Source of the DNA: Acinetobacter schindleri CIP 107287
GTDB lineage: Bacteria > Pseudomonadota > Gammaproteobacteria > Pseudomonadales > Moraxellaceae
DNA: 64,000 nt
Assembly: GCF_000368625.1 (NCBI RefSeq)
Contig: NZ_KB849576.1
Location: 791,297 to 855,296 of the forward strand
Direction: 5' to 3'
Shown here piece by piece: positions 27,640-38,600 of this stretch. Within the stretch, counting starts at the first letter, position 1, and each line of letters begins with the position of its first letter. Under the pieces are notes generated by a model. That model was not told where the DNA came from. It worked only from the letters and a program-made list of their open reading frames with translations, and ran no database searches. The translations under genes and the position numbers were made by a program.

Positions 27640-28317
27640 TTGAAAAAAAATATGAGTTACATACTCGTGCTGATGCTGGCTGTCTGCACGATGAGTCTGA
27701 TGCAGACGCATGCTGCAACCCTAAAAAAATCATGTCTTAAAGTTCATCCACTGGCCGAAGGAGATACTGATCCAGAAATCCTGCAACAGTATGAACAGCT
27801 TTGTGCCAAAGCCACTCGGAAAGATTTTAATTTACAGCATAAAATCAAAGCCGATATTGCTCAACTTTATCTGGATCGTGGTCTGCATCTGAAAGCACTT
27901 CAAGCAGTAGATCAGTTAAGTCGTGAAAATTACATTACACGTCAACTAACAGATATTAGCTTCCTTGCTGGTGTTGCGATTTCTAATCATGCCCTGAACT
28001 ATATGCGCACTACAGAAATCCGTCCGCTGAATGAAGAAACCTACGCTATTACCAAAGTTTTTAATGACAATGTACGTTTATCCCAACCCGTCACGGTTAT
28101 GCCTCTACGTGCAGAGAAGGATTCAGGCAACAAGAAAAAAACGGTGACCACGGCAAATAAAAAAAACAGCTCGGCTAAAACACGTATAAATGCTCCTGTA
28201 CGGAGTCAAACAAAAGAAACGTCGAGCAGGAATATTGTCGCCAAAAAAACAGAGCCGGTCGTCCTCCCTAATGTCCAGTCTAGCTCCAATCCATTTGGTG
28301 CACTTCGAAATAACTAA
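27640..28317 (+). CDS. asaA: T6SS-locus exported protein AsaA
   Basis: I choose the TTG at 27640. It lies six bases after a TTGAGG ribosome-binding site and yields a classic signal peptide (MKKNMSYILVLMLAVCTMSLMQTHAA). An ATG at 27652 lacks a site at proper distance. The mature protein has two Cys in its first domain (SCLKVH, QLCAKA), a helical middle and a basic, Lys/Ser-rich tail. Position before tssB matches the Acinetobacter-specific T6SS gene asaA, reported to act in the periplasm on apparatus assembly. It is not homologous to TssJ by eye. Confidence 0.72.
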   Translation: MKKNMSYILVLMLAVCTMSLMQTHAATLKKSCLKVHPLAEGDTDPEILQQYEQLCAKATRKDFNLQHKIKADIAQLYLDRGLHLKALQAVDQLSRENYITRQLTDISFLAGVAISNHALNYMRTTEIRPLNEETYAITKVFNDNVRLSQPVTVMPLRAEKDSGNKKKTVTTANKKNSSAKTRINAPVRSQTKETSSRNIVAKKTEPVVLPNVQSSSNPFGALRNN

Positions 28318-28345
28318 TAAAAAATAATTCATAGGAATCAGCAAT

Positions 28346-28849
28346 ATGGCTAAGCGTGAAAGTGTACAGAAGAAATTACAGCGGATTCGTCCACCGCGTG
28401 TGCAATTGACTTACGATGTGGAAGTTGGGGATGCCCGCGAAGTCAAGGAGTTGCCCTTTGTGGTCGGCGTGCTGGGAGATTTTTCAGCAGCATCTGAAAT
28501 GGAAAAAACCAAGCTAAAAGACAAGAAATTTATCAATGTAGATTTAGACAATATTGATGAAGTGATGGAGTCACTGGCGCCACGGGCCAATTTTCAGGTT
28601 GAAAATACCCTGACCGAAGAGGGCAGCAAGATGTCTGTGGATCTGACCTTTAATTCCATGGATAACTTTAAGCCAGAACAGGTCGTGCAGCAGGTTGATC
28701 CATTGCGACGACTGGTTGAAGCACGTGAACGTTTAACAGATTTACGTAATAAAATTTCCAATAATGAACGTTTGGAAGATCTCTTGGATGAAGTCCTAAA
28801 AAGTACTGATCAGATCCGCAAGATGAGTGTGGAGGCGGAGCATGAGTAA
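28346..28849 (+). CDS. tssB: T6SS contractile sheath small subunit TssB
   Basis: The 167-aa length and the sequence KRESVQKKLQRIRPPRVQLTYDVEVGDAREVKELPFVVGVLGDFSA are standard for TssB/VipA. It pairs with TssC to form the sheath around the Hcp tube. The next gene, tssC, starts inside its last codons (8-base overlap), which couples their translation. Confidence 0.97.
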   Translation: MAKRESVQKKLQRIRPPRVQLTYDVEVGDAREVKELPFVVGVLGDFSAASEMEKTKLKDKKFINVDLDNIDEVMESLAPRANFQVENTLTEEGSKMSVDLTFNSMDNFKPEQVVQQVDPLRRLVEARERLTDLRNKISNNERLEDLLDEVLKSTDQIRKMSVEAEHE

Positions 28850-30323
28850 TTTAAATGCAGCAACTGCTGAACACCTGAATGTTGAAGAATACTCATTACT
28901 TGACTCTATCGTCGAACGTAGCCGTATCGCGCGTACGGATGAAGAGCATGACCGTGCCAAAAGTCTGATTGGTGAACTGGCACGTGAAGTCATGGCAGGA
29001 ACAATTACTGTATCCGATAACATGACCCTTGCACTGGACAAGCGTATTGCTGAAATCGATGCCCTGATTTCAACCCAGCTGAGCAAGATCATGCATCATG
29101 AAGCATTCCAGAAGATTGAATCAACCTGGCGTGGCTTATATTATTTCTGTCAGGAAACTCCATCCAACTCTTTGATTAAAATCCGGATGTTGAATACTAC
29201 CAAAAAGGAATTGATTAAGGATTTCCAAAGTGCCACTGATTTTGATCAAAGCACCTTATTCAAGAAAATCTATGAAGAAGAATATGGCTCTTTTGGTGGA
29301 GCACCTTATGCTACCTTGATTGGTGATTTCGAGTTTGATCGGACGCCATCAGACATGTATTTGCTGGAACAGATTTCACATGTGGCAGCAGCAGCGCATG
29401 CACCATTTATTTCTGCAGCCAGCTCAAGCATGTTCGGGCTGGAATCATTTACCGATATCGATCGTCCACGTGATGTGTCCAAGATTTTTGAAACTGCTGA
29501 ATATGTACAGTGGCGTTCATTCCGTGAAAGTGATGATGCACGCTATGTTGCATTGACCATGCCACGTGTATTAGGACGTCTGCCATATCATCCGAAAGAA
29601 GGAACAGCGACCGAAGGTTTTAACTATGTAGAAGAAGTATCGGGTGAAGATCATCACGAATATCTGTGGATGAATGCAGCTTATGCTTTTGCTACCCGCT
29701 TAACCAATGCTTTTGATATGCATGGCTGGTGTGCTGCGATTCGTGGTGTCGAAGGCGGCGGCCTGGTTGAAGGACTTCCTGTACATACCTTTAAAACGCA
29801 TGACGGTGACGTGGTATTCAAATGTCCAACCGAAATTGCGATTACGGACCGACGCGAGAAAGAGCTGAGTGATCTTGGTTTTATACCACTAGTGCATTGC
29901 AAAAATACCGATTATGCCGCGTTTTTTGGTGCTCAATCGACTCAGAAGCCGAAAAAATATGACAATGATGCCGCGAATGCCAATTCTGCTTTATCGATCC
30001 AGATTCAGTACATCATGGCAGTTTCACGTATCGCACATTATTTAAAAGCGATGATGCGTGACAAGGTGGGAAGTTTTGCTTCTGCAGGCAATGTTGAAGC
30101 CTTCCTGAATGACTGGTTATCTCAATATGTATTACTGGATGACGGCGCTTCTCAGGAATCAAAGGCGCAATATCCTTTGCGTGAAGCGTCAATCAAGGTT
30201 GTAGAAAATCCAGCTGAACCTGGTCACTACAAATCAGTGGTCTTCTTAAGACCACATTTTCAGCTTGATGAGTTATCAGTATCCCTGCGACTTGTCACTG
30301 AACTGCCGCAATCGAGCAATTAG
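28842..30323 (+). CDS. tssC: T6SS contractile sheath large subunit TssC
   Basis: I start at the ATG at 28842 (493 aa), preceded by GGAGGCGGAG and overlapping the tssB stop. TssC/VipB hallmarks include KIMHHEAFQKIESTWRGLYYF, FGGAPYATLIGDFEF, MPRVLGRLPYH and the C-terminal NPAEPGHYKSVVFLRPHFQLDELSVSLRLV. Together with TssB it forms the contractile sheath. Confidence 0.97.
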   Translation: MSNLNAATAEHLNVEEYSLLDSIVERSRIARTDEEHDRAKSLIGELAREVMAGTITVSDNMTLALDKRIAEIDALISTQLSKIMHHEAFQKIESTWRGLYYFCQETPSNSLIKIRMLNTTKKELIKDFQSATDFDQSTLFKKIYEEEYGSFGGAPYATLIGDFEFDRTPSDMYLLEQISHVAAAAHAPFISAASSSMFGLESFTDIDRPRDVSKIFETAEYVQWRSFRESDDARYVALTMPRVLGRLPYHPKEGTATEGFNYVEEVSGEDHHEYLWMNAAYAFATRLTNAFDMHGWCAAIRGVEGGGLVEGLPVHTFKTHDGDVVFKCPTEIAITDRREKELSDLGFIPLVHCKNTDYAAFFGAQSTQKPKKYDNDAANANSALSIQIQYIMAVSRIAHYLKAMMRDKVGSFASAGNVEAFLNDWLSQYVLLDDGASQESKAQYPLREASIKVVENPAEPGHYKSVVFLRPHFQLDELSVSLRLVTELPQSSN

Positions 30324-30371
30324 GTCGGTTGCATTTTCTATTATTGATTATAAAACAGGATAAAAATAACA

Positions 30372-30875
30372 ATGAAAGACATATACGTCCAATTTCGCGG
30401 CAAATATAAAGTCGATGGTGAATCACGCGATTCTGAACATAAAAGTTGGCTTGAAGTAAACTCTTGGTCCCATAATATTCGCCAGCCTAAATCTGCGACG
30501 TCTTCAAGTGTGGGTGGTCATACCGCCGAGCGTGTAGAACATTCTGACATGATTTTTGTCAAAGATCTGGATGCTACCAGCCCGAAACTTTGGGAAGCAT
30601 GTTCTGCGGGTTATACCTTTGATGAAGTTCAGATTGACTTCTACCGTGCCAACGGCGACAAGCGTATCAAGTACTTACAGATCAAACTGAAACACGTTCT
30701 GATTTCTCAAGTCATGCCAAGCGTGAATGCAGAAGGCGTACCGACTGAAGCGTTTGGCCTGAAATATGCTGCGGTTGAGTGGACTTATAACCAGCAAGAT
30801 ATCAACGGTACACAGAAAGGTGCTGTAACCAAGAAATGGTCATTATCCAATAATACGGCATCTTACGCTGCTTAA
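30372..30875 (+). CDS. hcp: T6SS tube protein Hcp
   Basis: The 167-aa product is an Hcp/TssD family protein: it begins MKDIYVQFRGKYKVDGESRDSEHKSWLEVNSWSHNI and ends with the AVEWTYNQQDINGT strand. Hcp hexamers stack into the secreted inner tube. It is followed by a stable hairpin before tssE, which could help make hcp mRNA more abundant than that of its neighbours. Confidence 0.97.
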   Translation: MKDIYVQFRGKYKVDGESRDSEHKSWLEVNSWSHNIRQPKSATSSSVGGHTAERVEHSDMIFVKDLDATSPKLWEACSAGYTFDEVQIDFYRANGDKRIKYLQIKLKHVLISQVMPSVNAEGVPTEAFGLKYAAVEWTYNQQDINGTQKGAVTKKWSLSNNTASYAA

Positions 30876-30887
30876 TGCTTCTGAATT

Positions 30888-30913
30888 TAGAGGCTTGCAC
30901 CTGCAGGCCTCTA
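30888..30913 (+). terminator. Hairpin between hcp and tssE (attenuator or mRNA stabiliser)
   Basis: TAGAGGC/GCCTCTA (30888-30894 with 30907-30913) forms a 7-bp stem with a 12-base loop. No T-run follows, so it is more likely to protect the hcp transcript end or partly attenuate than to end transcription. Confidence 0.5.
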
Positions 30914-30950
30914 TCTGAATGAATAAATATCAAATGGATGATGGAAACAC

Positions 30951-31427
30951 ATGAATCTGGATCAGCTTTATACTTATGGATTTCGTTCGACCTTGTTTGA
31001 TCGACTGCTGCCACAAGATGAAACCCGTGCACAGGGCATGTCGATTCAGCAGTTACGTGAAGCCGTTGCGGCAGATCTGGAAGATCTGTTGAACAGCCGT
31101 ATGGTCATGCTGAACCATGTGATTGATGATTATGTGCTGGTCAAAAAGTCCATTTTGCAATTTGGGATTATTGATTTTGTGGGCTTATCGACTGCAAATC
31201 CGATGGATCGTGACAAGATTTGTCGCTCGATTGAAGCTTCTATTTCAGCACATGAACCACGGCTTAAGCATGTCCGGGTGGAAATGTTGCTAGATGAAAA
31301 CAATATGGGTAGCCTGTGCTTAAGTATTCAGGCCTATTTAAATATCCATCCTTTATACGAGCCTGTAGTTTTTGATGCTTTATTAAAACCGACCACACAA
31401 CAATATGTTATTTTGCCAAGATCATAA
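30951..31427 (+). CDS. tssE: T6SS baseplate protein TssE
   Basis: The 158-aa protein has the gp25-like fold signature: an early SxLFDRL motif (STLFDRLLPQDE), AVAADLEDLLNSR, and ILQFGIIDF. TssE starts sheath assembly in the baseplate. tssF starts five bases after its stop. Confidence 0.93.
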   Translation: MNLDQLYTYGFRSTLFDRLLPQDETRAQGMSIQQLREAVAADLEDLLNSRMVMLNHVIDDYVLVKKSILQFGIIDFVGLSTANPMDRDKICRSIEASISAHEPRLKHVRVEMLLDENNMGSLCLSIQAYLNIHPLYEPVVFDALLKPTTQQYVILPRS

Positions 31428-31432
31428 TAAGA

Positions 31433-33247
31433 ATGAGCGCGATTGAAGAATTATTACCTTATTACGAAAAACAGCTGCAGGAATTTAGCCAGCAGTCCCG
31501 TGAATTTGCCAATAAATATCCAAAAATTGCCCAACGTCTGTCTTTAAATCAGGAACAGATTGACGACCCGCATATTGAGCGCCTGATTCAGGCATTTTCA
31601 TTGATCTCGGCACGGATTGATAAAAAGCTATATGACAGCTATGAAATATTTACCCGTTCGATTTTTGCGGTGATGTTTCCCCAGTATCTAAAGCCGTTTC
31701 CAGCCTGTTCGATGGTCAGTTTTGGAGATGCGAATAAAATCAAACAACTGACTGATGTACGTTTGATCCCGAAACATACTTCACTTAAATCCAAAAGTGT
31801 GCGTGGTGTGCAGTGTGAATACCGGACGGTGCAGGAGGTGGCTTTACTGCCAATTGCATTGAAATCAGTCCATTTTAAAACCCATCCTTCGGCGCACATT
31901 CATCTGAACCGTAATGCGACGCTCGTGTTGGGCTTTGAAATTTTTAATCATCAGTTGAACTTACTACAAAAGCATAAGCTACCGATTTATCTGGATGCGA
32001 TTTCCAGTTTCCCTTTACAGATGCTGGATCAGGTTTTTAAGACAGAAACCCAGTTTTCGTTAAAGGTAAATGGCCAGGAAATCAAGATTTCAAATCCCTT
32101 CGAGCTATCAGGCTTTAGCGAGGAGGAGAGTATATTGCCAGTTGATCAGCACACCCATCAAGCCTATCGACTATTACTGGAATATTTCTGCTTTCCGGAC
32201 AAGTTCAGTTTCCTGAACCTGAATCTGGATTTTCTCCATCAGATCGAAGCAGATACCTCGAATTTTGAGTTGCATATTCACTTTAAAATGAACCTGAATG
32301 ATCAGGCTGCGATTCGCAATTATTCAGAACTGAATCTCGCCAATTTCAAGCTGTTCGTGACGCCAGTGGTTAACCTGTTTGAGAAACAGGCCGAACCGCA
32401 GAAAATCAATCATCAGCGACTGGAATATCCACTCATTTCAGATGCGCATCATCCTGAATATTATCAGGTGTATGCGGTCTCCGAGATGAACCTGATTCGT
32501 GAAAACAGTGATAAAGAACAGGTTGCCCATCAGGTTTTACCGTTTTTTGCCATGAGTCATTACCGGCATGACGGCGCACAATTTTATTATCATCTGCAAC
32601 CAGAAATTGCCAGTACGCAAAAGAATGACCTGAAATTTTCTGTGGTTTCTCGAAGTCTGGAACCGCAGAATACTTCCTCTGATTTTATCAGTACCCAGTT
32701 GCTATGCTGTAACCGCGATCTGCCTTATGAAAGCTATAATAAGGATCAGAATGCGCTCAGCTTAAATGACAATCAGCTGGCTCGACGCGGACTATTGTTA
32801 AAGCGCCCATCTTTACCTTATCGATTCAAGCAGAGCCAGAAAGAACAATGGCGCATCATTTCCCATCTTTCCTTGAATAATCTGTCCTTGATGAAAGGCG
32901 ATGCAATCACACATCTGAAGGAATTGCTGGAGCTGTATAACCTGCCGGCTTCCAAGGAAAACCAGCAGATCATTGCCGCAATTCAATCGATTGATTTTTC
33001 ACTTAGTCAGAAATTACTAGAACACAAACCATTTCCTTTGTTTGTTCGTGGGGTTCGTGCGCAGGTCAAAATCGAGAGTGAAGCATTCCGAGGCTCGAGT
33101 CTGTATATCTTTGCCCAATTGCTCAATCATATTTTTAATCTGAAAGTGCAAATGAACAGTTATGTGGAAATGATTGTGATTGATGCAGCAACAGAACAGG
33201 AGGTATACCAATGCGTGCAGAACGTTGGTGGCAAAAAGCTTCTGTAG
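31433..33247 (+). CDS. tssF: T6SS baseplate protein TssF
   Basis: The 604-aa product starts in the TssF way (LLPYYEKQLQEFSQQSREFANKYPKIAQRL) and contains the family segment EYFCFPDKFSFLNL. The C-terminus overlaps tssG by 37 bases. TssF with TssG forms the wedge of the baseplate. Confidence 0.95.
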   Translation: MSAIEELLPYYEKQLQEFSQQSREFANKYPKIAQRLSLNQEQIDDPHIERLIQAFSLISARIDKKLYDSYEIFTRSIFAVMFPQYLKPFPACSMVSFGDANKIKQLTDVRLIPKHTSLKSKSVRGVQCEYRTVQEVALLPIALKSVHFKTHPSAHIHLNRNATLVLGFEIFNHQLNLLQKHKLPIYLDAISSFPLQMLDQVFKTETQFSLKVNGQEIKISNPFELSGFSEEESILPVDQHTHQAYRLLLEYFCFPDKFSFLNLNLDFLHQIEADTSNFELHIHFKMNLNDQAAIRNYSELNLANFKLFVTPVVNLFEKQAEPQKINHQRLEYPLISDAHHPEYYQVYAVSEMNLIRENSDKEQVAHQVLPFFAMSHYRHDGAQFYYHLQPEIASTQKNDLKFSVVSRSLEPQNTSSDFISTQLLCCNRDLPYESYNKDQNALSLNDNQLARRGLLLKRPSLPYRFKQSQKEQWRIISHLSLNNLSLMKGDAITHLKELLELYNLPASKENQQIIAAIQSIDFSLSQKLLEHKPFPLFVRGVRAQVKIESEAFRGSSLYIFAQLLNHIFNLKVQMNSYVEMIVIDAATEQEVYQCVQNVGGKKLL

Positions 33248-34203
33248 TAGAACAGCTGTATCAGCAGTCCACCCGCTTTGAACTGGTGCAGGCAACACGT
33301 CTGCTGCGTCATTATCCGGAGCAGCAACACTCACAAGACTGGAGCAAGAGTTTTAGTTTTGCTAGCTCGCTGAATCTGAATTTCCCCAAATCCGAAATTG
33401 AGTCTCTGCAATGGACAGATCAGAAAATTCAGCTGACCAGTCCGATGATTGGTCTGACCGGGACACAGGGAGTATTGCCTTATACCTATACCTACCGTAT
33501 CAAGCAAAGCCCGCGTCAGCAGCGCGAGGAAACCCTGCATTTTCTCGGTTTATTTAACCATAAACTGACCGCGCAATATATCGAAGCCTCGATTCACTAT
33601 CATCTGCCAGTACGTTATGAAATTGAGCAGGAAAATCATTATCTGGAGATTCTGCATGCGCTCAATGGCTATGTGCGTAAACAACATCAGCAACAGCATC
33701 TGGATGATTATTTTGCTGAATTTTCCGGTCTGATGCAGGGGCAAAATAATAGTGCTTATGTGCTGAAAACCATGCTGGGTTGCATGTTCAAGCATCAGGT
33801 TCAGATCCGGGAGTATTTACCAGAACAGTTTAAACTGGATGCTTCGCAAAAAGCTTCACTGGGCGGATCAAATCCTGCATTACTGGGAATCAATACTTTC
33901 TGTGGCGAAGTGCTGACCCAGATTGATGAAAAAATTGAAATCGTGATTGGTCCTTTGAATCGTCAGGACTATCTGGATTTTCTGCCGCAGCAAAAATATA
34001 GTGAAAAACTCAAGCAGATGATTTCAACCTGGTGCAGCCCAACCTTGATGGTGGATCTGCGTCTGGTATTAAGCAAGGCTGAAATCTGCCCAATTCGGCT
34101 CGGTGATCAAAGTGCCGGGCTGGGACAAGGTGCTTTTCTGATGCCAAAAGCCGCTGCAGATAATCAGGAAACCTGTTATAGCCTGATGGGGAGAGCAGCT
34201 TGA
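33211..34203 (+). CDS. tssG: T6SS baseplate protein TssG
   Basis: The 330-aa protein starts with the TssG pattern (VVEQLYQQSTRFELVQATRLLRHYP), preceded by AGGAGG. It has GLTGTQGVLPYTYT, and a late LGDQSAGLGQGAFL. It overlaps tssF at the start. Its TGA stop overlaps the next start codon (TTGA). Confidence 0.95.
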   Translation: MRAERWWQKASVVEQLYQQSTRFELVQATRLLRHYPEQQHSQDWSKSFSFASSLNLNFPKSEIESLQWTDQKIQLTSPMIGLTGTQGVLPYTYTYRIKQSPRQQREETLHFLGLFNHKLTAQYIEASIHYHLPVRYEIEQENHYLEILHALNGYVRKQHQQQHLDDYFAEFSGLMQGQNNSAYVLKTMLGCMFKHQVQIREYLPEQFKLDASQKASLGGSNPALLGINTFCGEVLTQIDEKIEIVIGPLNRQDYLDFLPQQKYSEKLKQMISTWCSPTLMVDLRLVLSKAEICPIRLGDQSAGLGQGAFLMPKAAADNQETCYSLMGRAA

Positions 34204-35630
34204 TCAAGACCATTGTTGCAACCATTCTGGCACTCATCCTGCTGACAAGCGCTTTGGTGATCTACTACTGGCGCGATGTGCAGTATGATCCGACGGCTAT
34301 GGAGATGCTGCAGTTTTTTATTCTGCTGCCGGTTTTTTCCGGCTTGTTATTGCTTTCCCCATGGTTGATTTATACATCGCTGAAAGCTTATCAGACAGCT
34401 AAAGCAGAAAAGTTAGAAGCCGCTGAAAATCAAGAAAAACAGCTACAACAGCAAAGTGAACTGGAGAAAAATAAAGATAAACCGGTTGAAGAGCAGACTT
34501 TAAAAATTTATTCATCCGCAGCAATCCATAGCTTTGGTGAAAATCATGAAATTATTGACCCAATGCAGGCATTCAAAAGCCCGAAACTGGATGAAACTTT
34601 GGTCAATCACTATGGACTGCCGATCCTGTCTTATCGCATTCGACATCTGGACGAGTTGTTAGCCGAAGTAGAAGAGGATGAGACTCTGCACAGCATGCGG
34701 CTGCAACGAATCAATTTACTGATTCAGCAGCAGATGGAGCAACATGCTGAAAGTCTGCATCACATTGCGACACATCTGAGAAAGTCAGCGATGTTCTATG
34801 ATGCAGAAACCGCTTATGAATACCGTATGCATCCGGGCTGGATCAATGAACAGTTTGATGAAGAGAATGAAATAGAACCCTCATTTGAGCAGGTGGCACG
34901 ATTAAATAAGTTGAATCTGCATATTCTGCTGCCAGCAGCATTGATCCATATCTGGCCAGATCAAGCACAACAGGCGCTGATTGAACAGCTAGAACAGCAA
35001 TATGAAATTGTGCAGCGCCAGATTCATGTCGAGTTCCATTATGTCGATCATCACAATACTTATGCACTCTGGATCAATCTGCTCAATGATATTCAGCAGC
35101 AACATGAACAGGTCAGTCTGGTGATTGCAGTACAGTCTGAAATTGATCAGGAGTGGCTGGAACAGCAGTTATGGCAGTCGGAACAATATCTGCCGGGAGA
35201 ATATGCCGCGAGTATATGCCTGTCTGCTCCACAGTTAAACATTGAAGATTTAATGGAAATTAAATCAATTAAAACCTTAAAGCATGTCAAAAATATTAGT
35301 GAATATTTACAGCAACAATCTCCAAATTTTGCTGAACAGTTGCAGCAGGAAGCCGCATTTGTACTATTGCTGGATGATCCATTACAGATCAATACCTCTA
35401 AAAAAATTCAGCAGTATTTAGGTACAGCTGGGATAGAACTGCATCACGGCCTGTATTGCCATTCTTATCTGGGCAGTACGGTAGAGATGAAAGCCTTGTT
35501 TGGGATATTTTTGTGCATGCAAATGAATGATGATGTCATTACATTGGCCTATACGGTGCAGCATCCTCAGACATTTTTTGTCTGTCAACCTGTCAATATG
35601 GTTGAGGAACTAGAACAGAATGCGGCCTGA
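34200..35630 (+). CDS. asaB: T6SS-locus membrane protein AsaB-like (476 aa)
   Basis: The start is a TTG at 34200 that overlaps the tssG stop and follows GGGGAG by six bases. The protein has two N-terminal membrane helices (residues ~4-23 and ~38-58), a Gln/Glu-rich coiled linker (~70-98) and a large soluble domain with no recognised motif. Its place between tssG and tssM matches the Acinetobacter-specific gene asaB. Function unknown; close to TssM in topology and gene order, so a membrane-complex role is possible. Confidence 0.68.
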   Translation: MIKTIVATILALILLTSALVIYYWRDVQYDPTAMEMLQFFILLPVFSGLLLLSPWLIYTSLKAYQTAKAEKLEAAENQEKQLQQQSELEKNKDKPVEEQTLKIYSSAAIHSFGENHEIIDPMQAFKSPKLDETLVNHYGLPILSYRIRHLDELLAEVEEDETLHSMRLQRINLLIQQQMEQHAESLHHIATHLRKSAMFYDAETAYEYRMHPGWINEQFDEENEIEPSFEQVARLNKLNLHILLPAALIHIWPDQAQQALIEQLEQQYEIVQRQIHVEFHYVDHHNTYALWINLLNDIQQQHEQVSLVIAVQSEIDQEWLEQQLWQSEQYLPGEYAASICLSAPQLNIEDLMEIKSIKTLKHVKNISEYLQQQSPNFAEQLQQEAAFVLLLDDPLQINTSKKIQQYLGTAGIELHHGLYCHSYLGSTVEMKALFGIFLCMQMNDDVITLAYTVQHPQTFFVCQPVNMVEELEQNAA

Positions 35631-35677
35631 AAAATTTTAAAAACCTGAAAGACAATAAAGAAATATAAGAGATTACA

Positions 35678-38600
35678 GTGAATACATTATTTTATACGAT
35701 CTTGGGATATGTCTGGCAGTATGTGACCAATCCAAAAGTGATGATGGCATTGTCATTTTTCGTGGTGATTATTTCCATGAAAAACACTGTATCGGACCGT
35801 GTGTTCTGGATGCTGGTGGCGGTTTATAGTCTGATCCTGGTAGTCTGGGGGATTTATACACTGATCCAGCATTATCAGCATGCCAAAAAAGGCGAGGAAC
35901 TTTCCGAGGCTATTGCCAGTACAACCGAAACTGAACAGAACAAACATAAGAATAAAGAAGAACTGCAGTTGATCCAGCAGCAGATGAAGGAGTCAATTCA
36001 ACTGATCCGCAAGTCCAGACTTGGAGATCGTAAGGGGAATATGGCACTGTATGAACTGCCTTGGTATATGGTGATTGGCAATCCTGCTGCTGGAAAAAGC
36101 TCGGCCATTTACCATTCCGGTTTACGTTTTCCATTTGAAGAACATCATCAACAGATGGTGTCTTCCGGCTTAAGCGGGACCCGTAACTGTGACTGGTTTT
36201 TCTCAACCGAAGGAGTCTTACTAGATACGGCAGGGCGTTATTCGGTCTATGCTGAGGACCATTCCGAATGGCTCGGTTTTCTGAATATTCTCAAGAAAAA
36301 TCGTTCAAAGGCGCCCGTGAATGGTCTGATTGTCCTTGTCAGTATTGCCGAGCTGGTCAGCCAGAGTCCGGAAAAATCCATTAAATTAGCCAAAAATCTG
36401 CGTGCCCGTATTCAGGATCTAACTGAACGTCTAGAAGTCTTTGCTCCCGTGTATCTGGTCTTTTCCAAAATGGACCTGATTGCCGGATTTACCGAATTTT
36501 TTGACTGTTATGATGCGCAGGAATTTGATCAGGTTTGGGGCGCGACTTTACCGTATACGGCAAATTCCAGCGAGCAGGCGCTGGAGCTGTTTGAGAAGCA
36601 TTACAATATTTTATACGATGGTCTGAAAAGTGTCAGTACAACGCATTTGAGCCGTCGGCATTCACAGCACATTTCTCCAAGTGTCATGACTTTTCCACTG
36701 GAATTTAAGAGCCTAAAACCGGTTTTAAAAACCTTTATTTCTACACTGTTCCAGGAAAATCCATACCAGTTTAAACCTATTTTCCGTGGTTTTTACTTTA
36801 CCAGTGCCTTGCAGGATGGCGTAATTGAAAGCCCAATGACGGAACAGATCGCGGATGATTTTCATTTGATCCACAGTGATGACAGTGACATTGGTCTGCC
36901 GAAACAGTCAGTTTCCCAGAACCACGGTTATTTCCTGAAAGGCCTGTTTTCCAATGTGATCCTGAAAGACAAGCATCTGGTACGTCAGCATATTAACCCG
37001 ACAAAAAAACGTCAGCGTTTTATGGCCTTTACCTGTGCAATTCTTGGGTTATCGATTGTCCTCAGTTTATGGTTATGGTCATATCGCAATAACCAACAGC
37101 TCATTGCTGAAGTTCAGGCCGACCTGAATAAAGTGGTGCAGATACAGGCACAAGCCAACCGTTCACTGAGCCATCAACTGGATGCCTTAATGATTTTACA
37201 GGGGCATCTGCAGCAACTGGATCAGTTTGATCAGGACCGTCCACTGAAATACAGCTTTGGTTTATATCAGGGTAACCAGATTCGAGAAAAACTGGAAACT
37301 GAATACCTTAAGGGTATTGAACAGCTAGTGCTTCAGCCTACCCAGCAGCAGATTGCACAGTATCTGCAACGTGTTAAGGCAAATGAAGCGGTGCTAAAAG
37401 AAAATTATATTCAGGTGAAAATGAATCATGTGGCGCAAGGCCGCCAGATTGCTTCTGAACCTTCAGACCAGAATCCTCAGGATGCTTATAATGCCTTAAA
37501 AACCTATCTGATGCTGAGCAATCGCCAGTATATGGATTCCAGTCATTTAAGTGATCAGCTGACACGTTTCTGGCGCACATGGCTGGAACAAAACCGCGGT
37601 GAAATACCGCGGGGTGAAATGCTCCAGAAAGCCGAGCAGATTCTGGGTTATGCCATTACATTGTCAGGACGAAACAGTTTCCCTCAGTTGAATTCTGATG
37701 CAGTATTGGTGGATCAGACCCGTCAGATATTGACAGCGATTACCACCGGTATTTCTGCACGTGACCGTGTCTATAATGAAATCAAGAGTCGTGCGGCCGT
37801 GCGTTTCCCCGCAATGACAGTCAAACAGATTCTGGGTGAAACCAACCAGAATGCCATGTTGGGAAGCTATGCTTTGCCGGGAATTTATACCTATCCGGCA
37901 TGGAAAGGTTATGTACAGGAAGCCATCGAGCAGGCAGCGAGCAGCACAACCGATAGTCGGGACTGGGTGCTGAATACCACGCAATCTGATGATCTCAGCT
38001 TTAGTGGTAGTCCTGAGCAGATCCGTCGTCAACTGACTGAGCTCTATAAGAAAGAATATATTGCAGAATGGCGTAAATTCCTGAACGCGATTCATTATGC
38101 CAAAGCAGGCGATTTCAATCAGCAGATCAAGCAGATGGATCTCTTGGGCGAACCGGAACATTCTCCAATCCGTATCTTGATCCAACGTGTGGCCCAAGAG
38201 ACCAGCTGGGATAATCCGATGGTTCAGGCAGAACTGGCAGTGCCGCAAAAAGGCTTTATTGCCTGGTTTAAGCGCAAAGTGCTGAATCGTGATGAAGCGA
38301 AGCAAGTGCAACAGGCCAATAGCCCGTTAGGGCATGGTGTGATTGCACGTGAGTTCCAGATGTTCTATCAGATGGTACGTCAGCGCGATGATCTGCAGAA
38401 TCAATCGCTTCTGGATGGTTACATGCAGTCAATGGCAAAAATCCGCAGCCAGTTCAATGATCTAAAAAGCTCAGGTGATATTGGTCCTGCCAGTATGGCT
38501 CTGGTCAAACAGACCATTCATGAACAGAACTCCATTTTTAACACCAGCCAAAAATTTGTGGCAGAGAAAATGGCGGCGGGGACGACAGAGCTGGATCAGC

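Noticed and set aside
37664..38311. Long minus-strand ORF inside tssM (215 codons)
   Set aside because: It lies fully within the conserved TssM frame on the other strand and has no start signal; a shadow frame.
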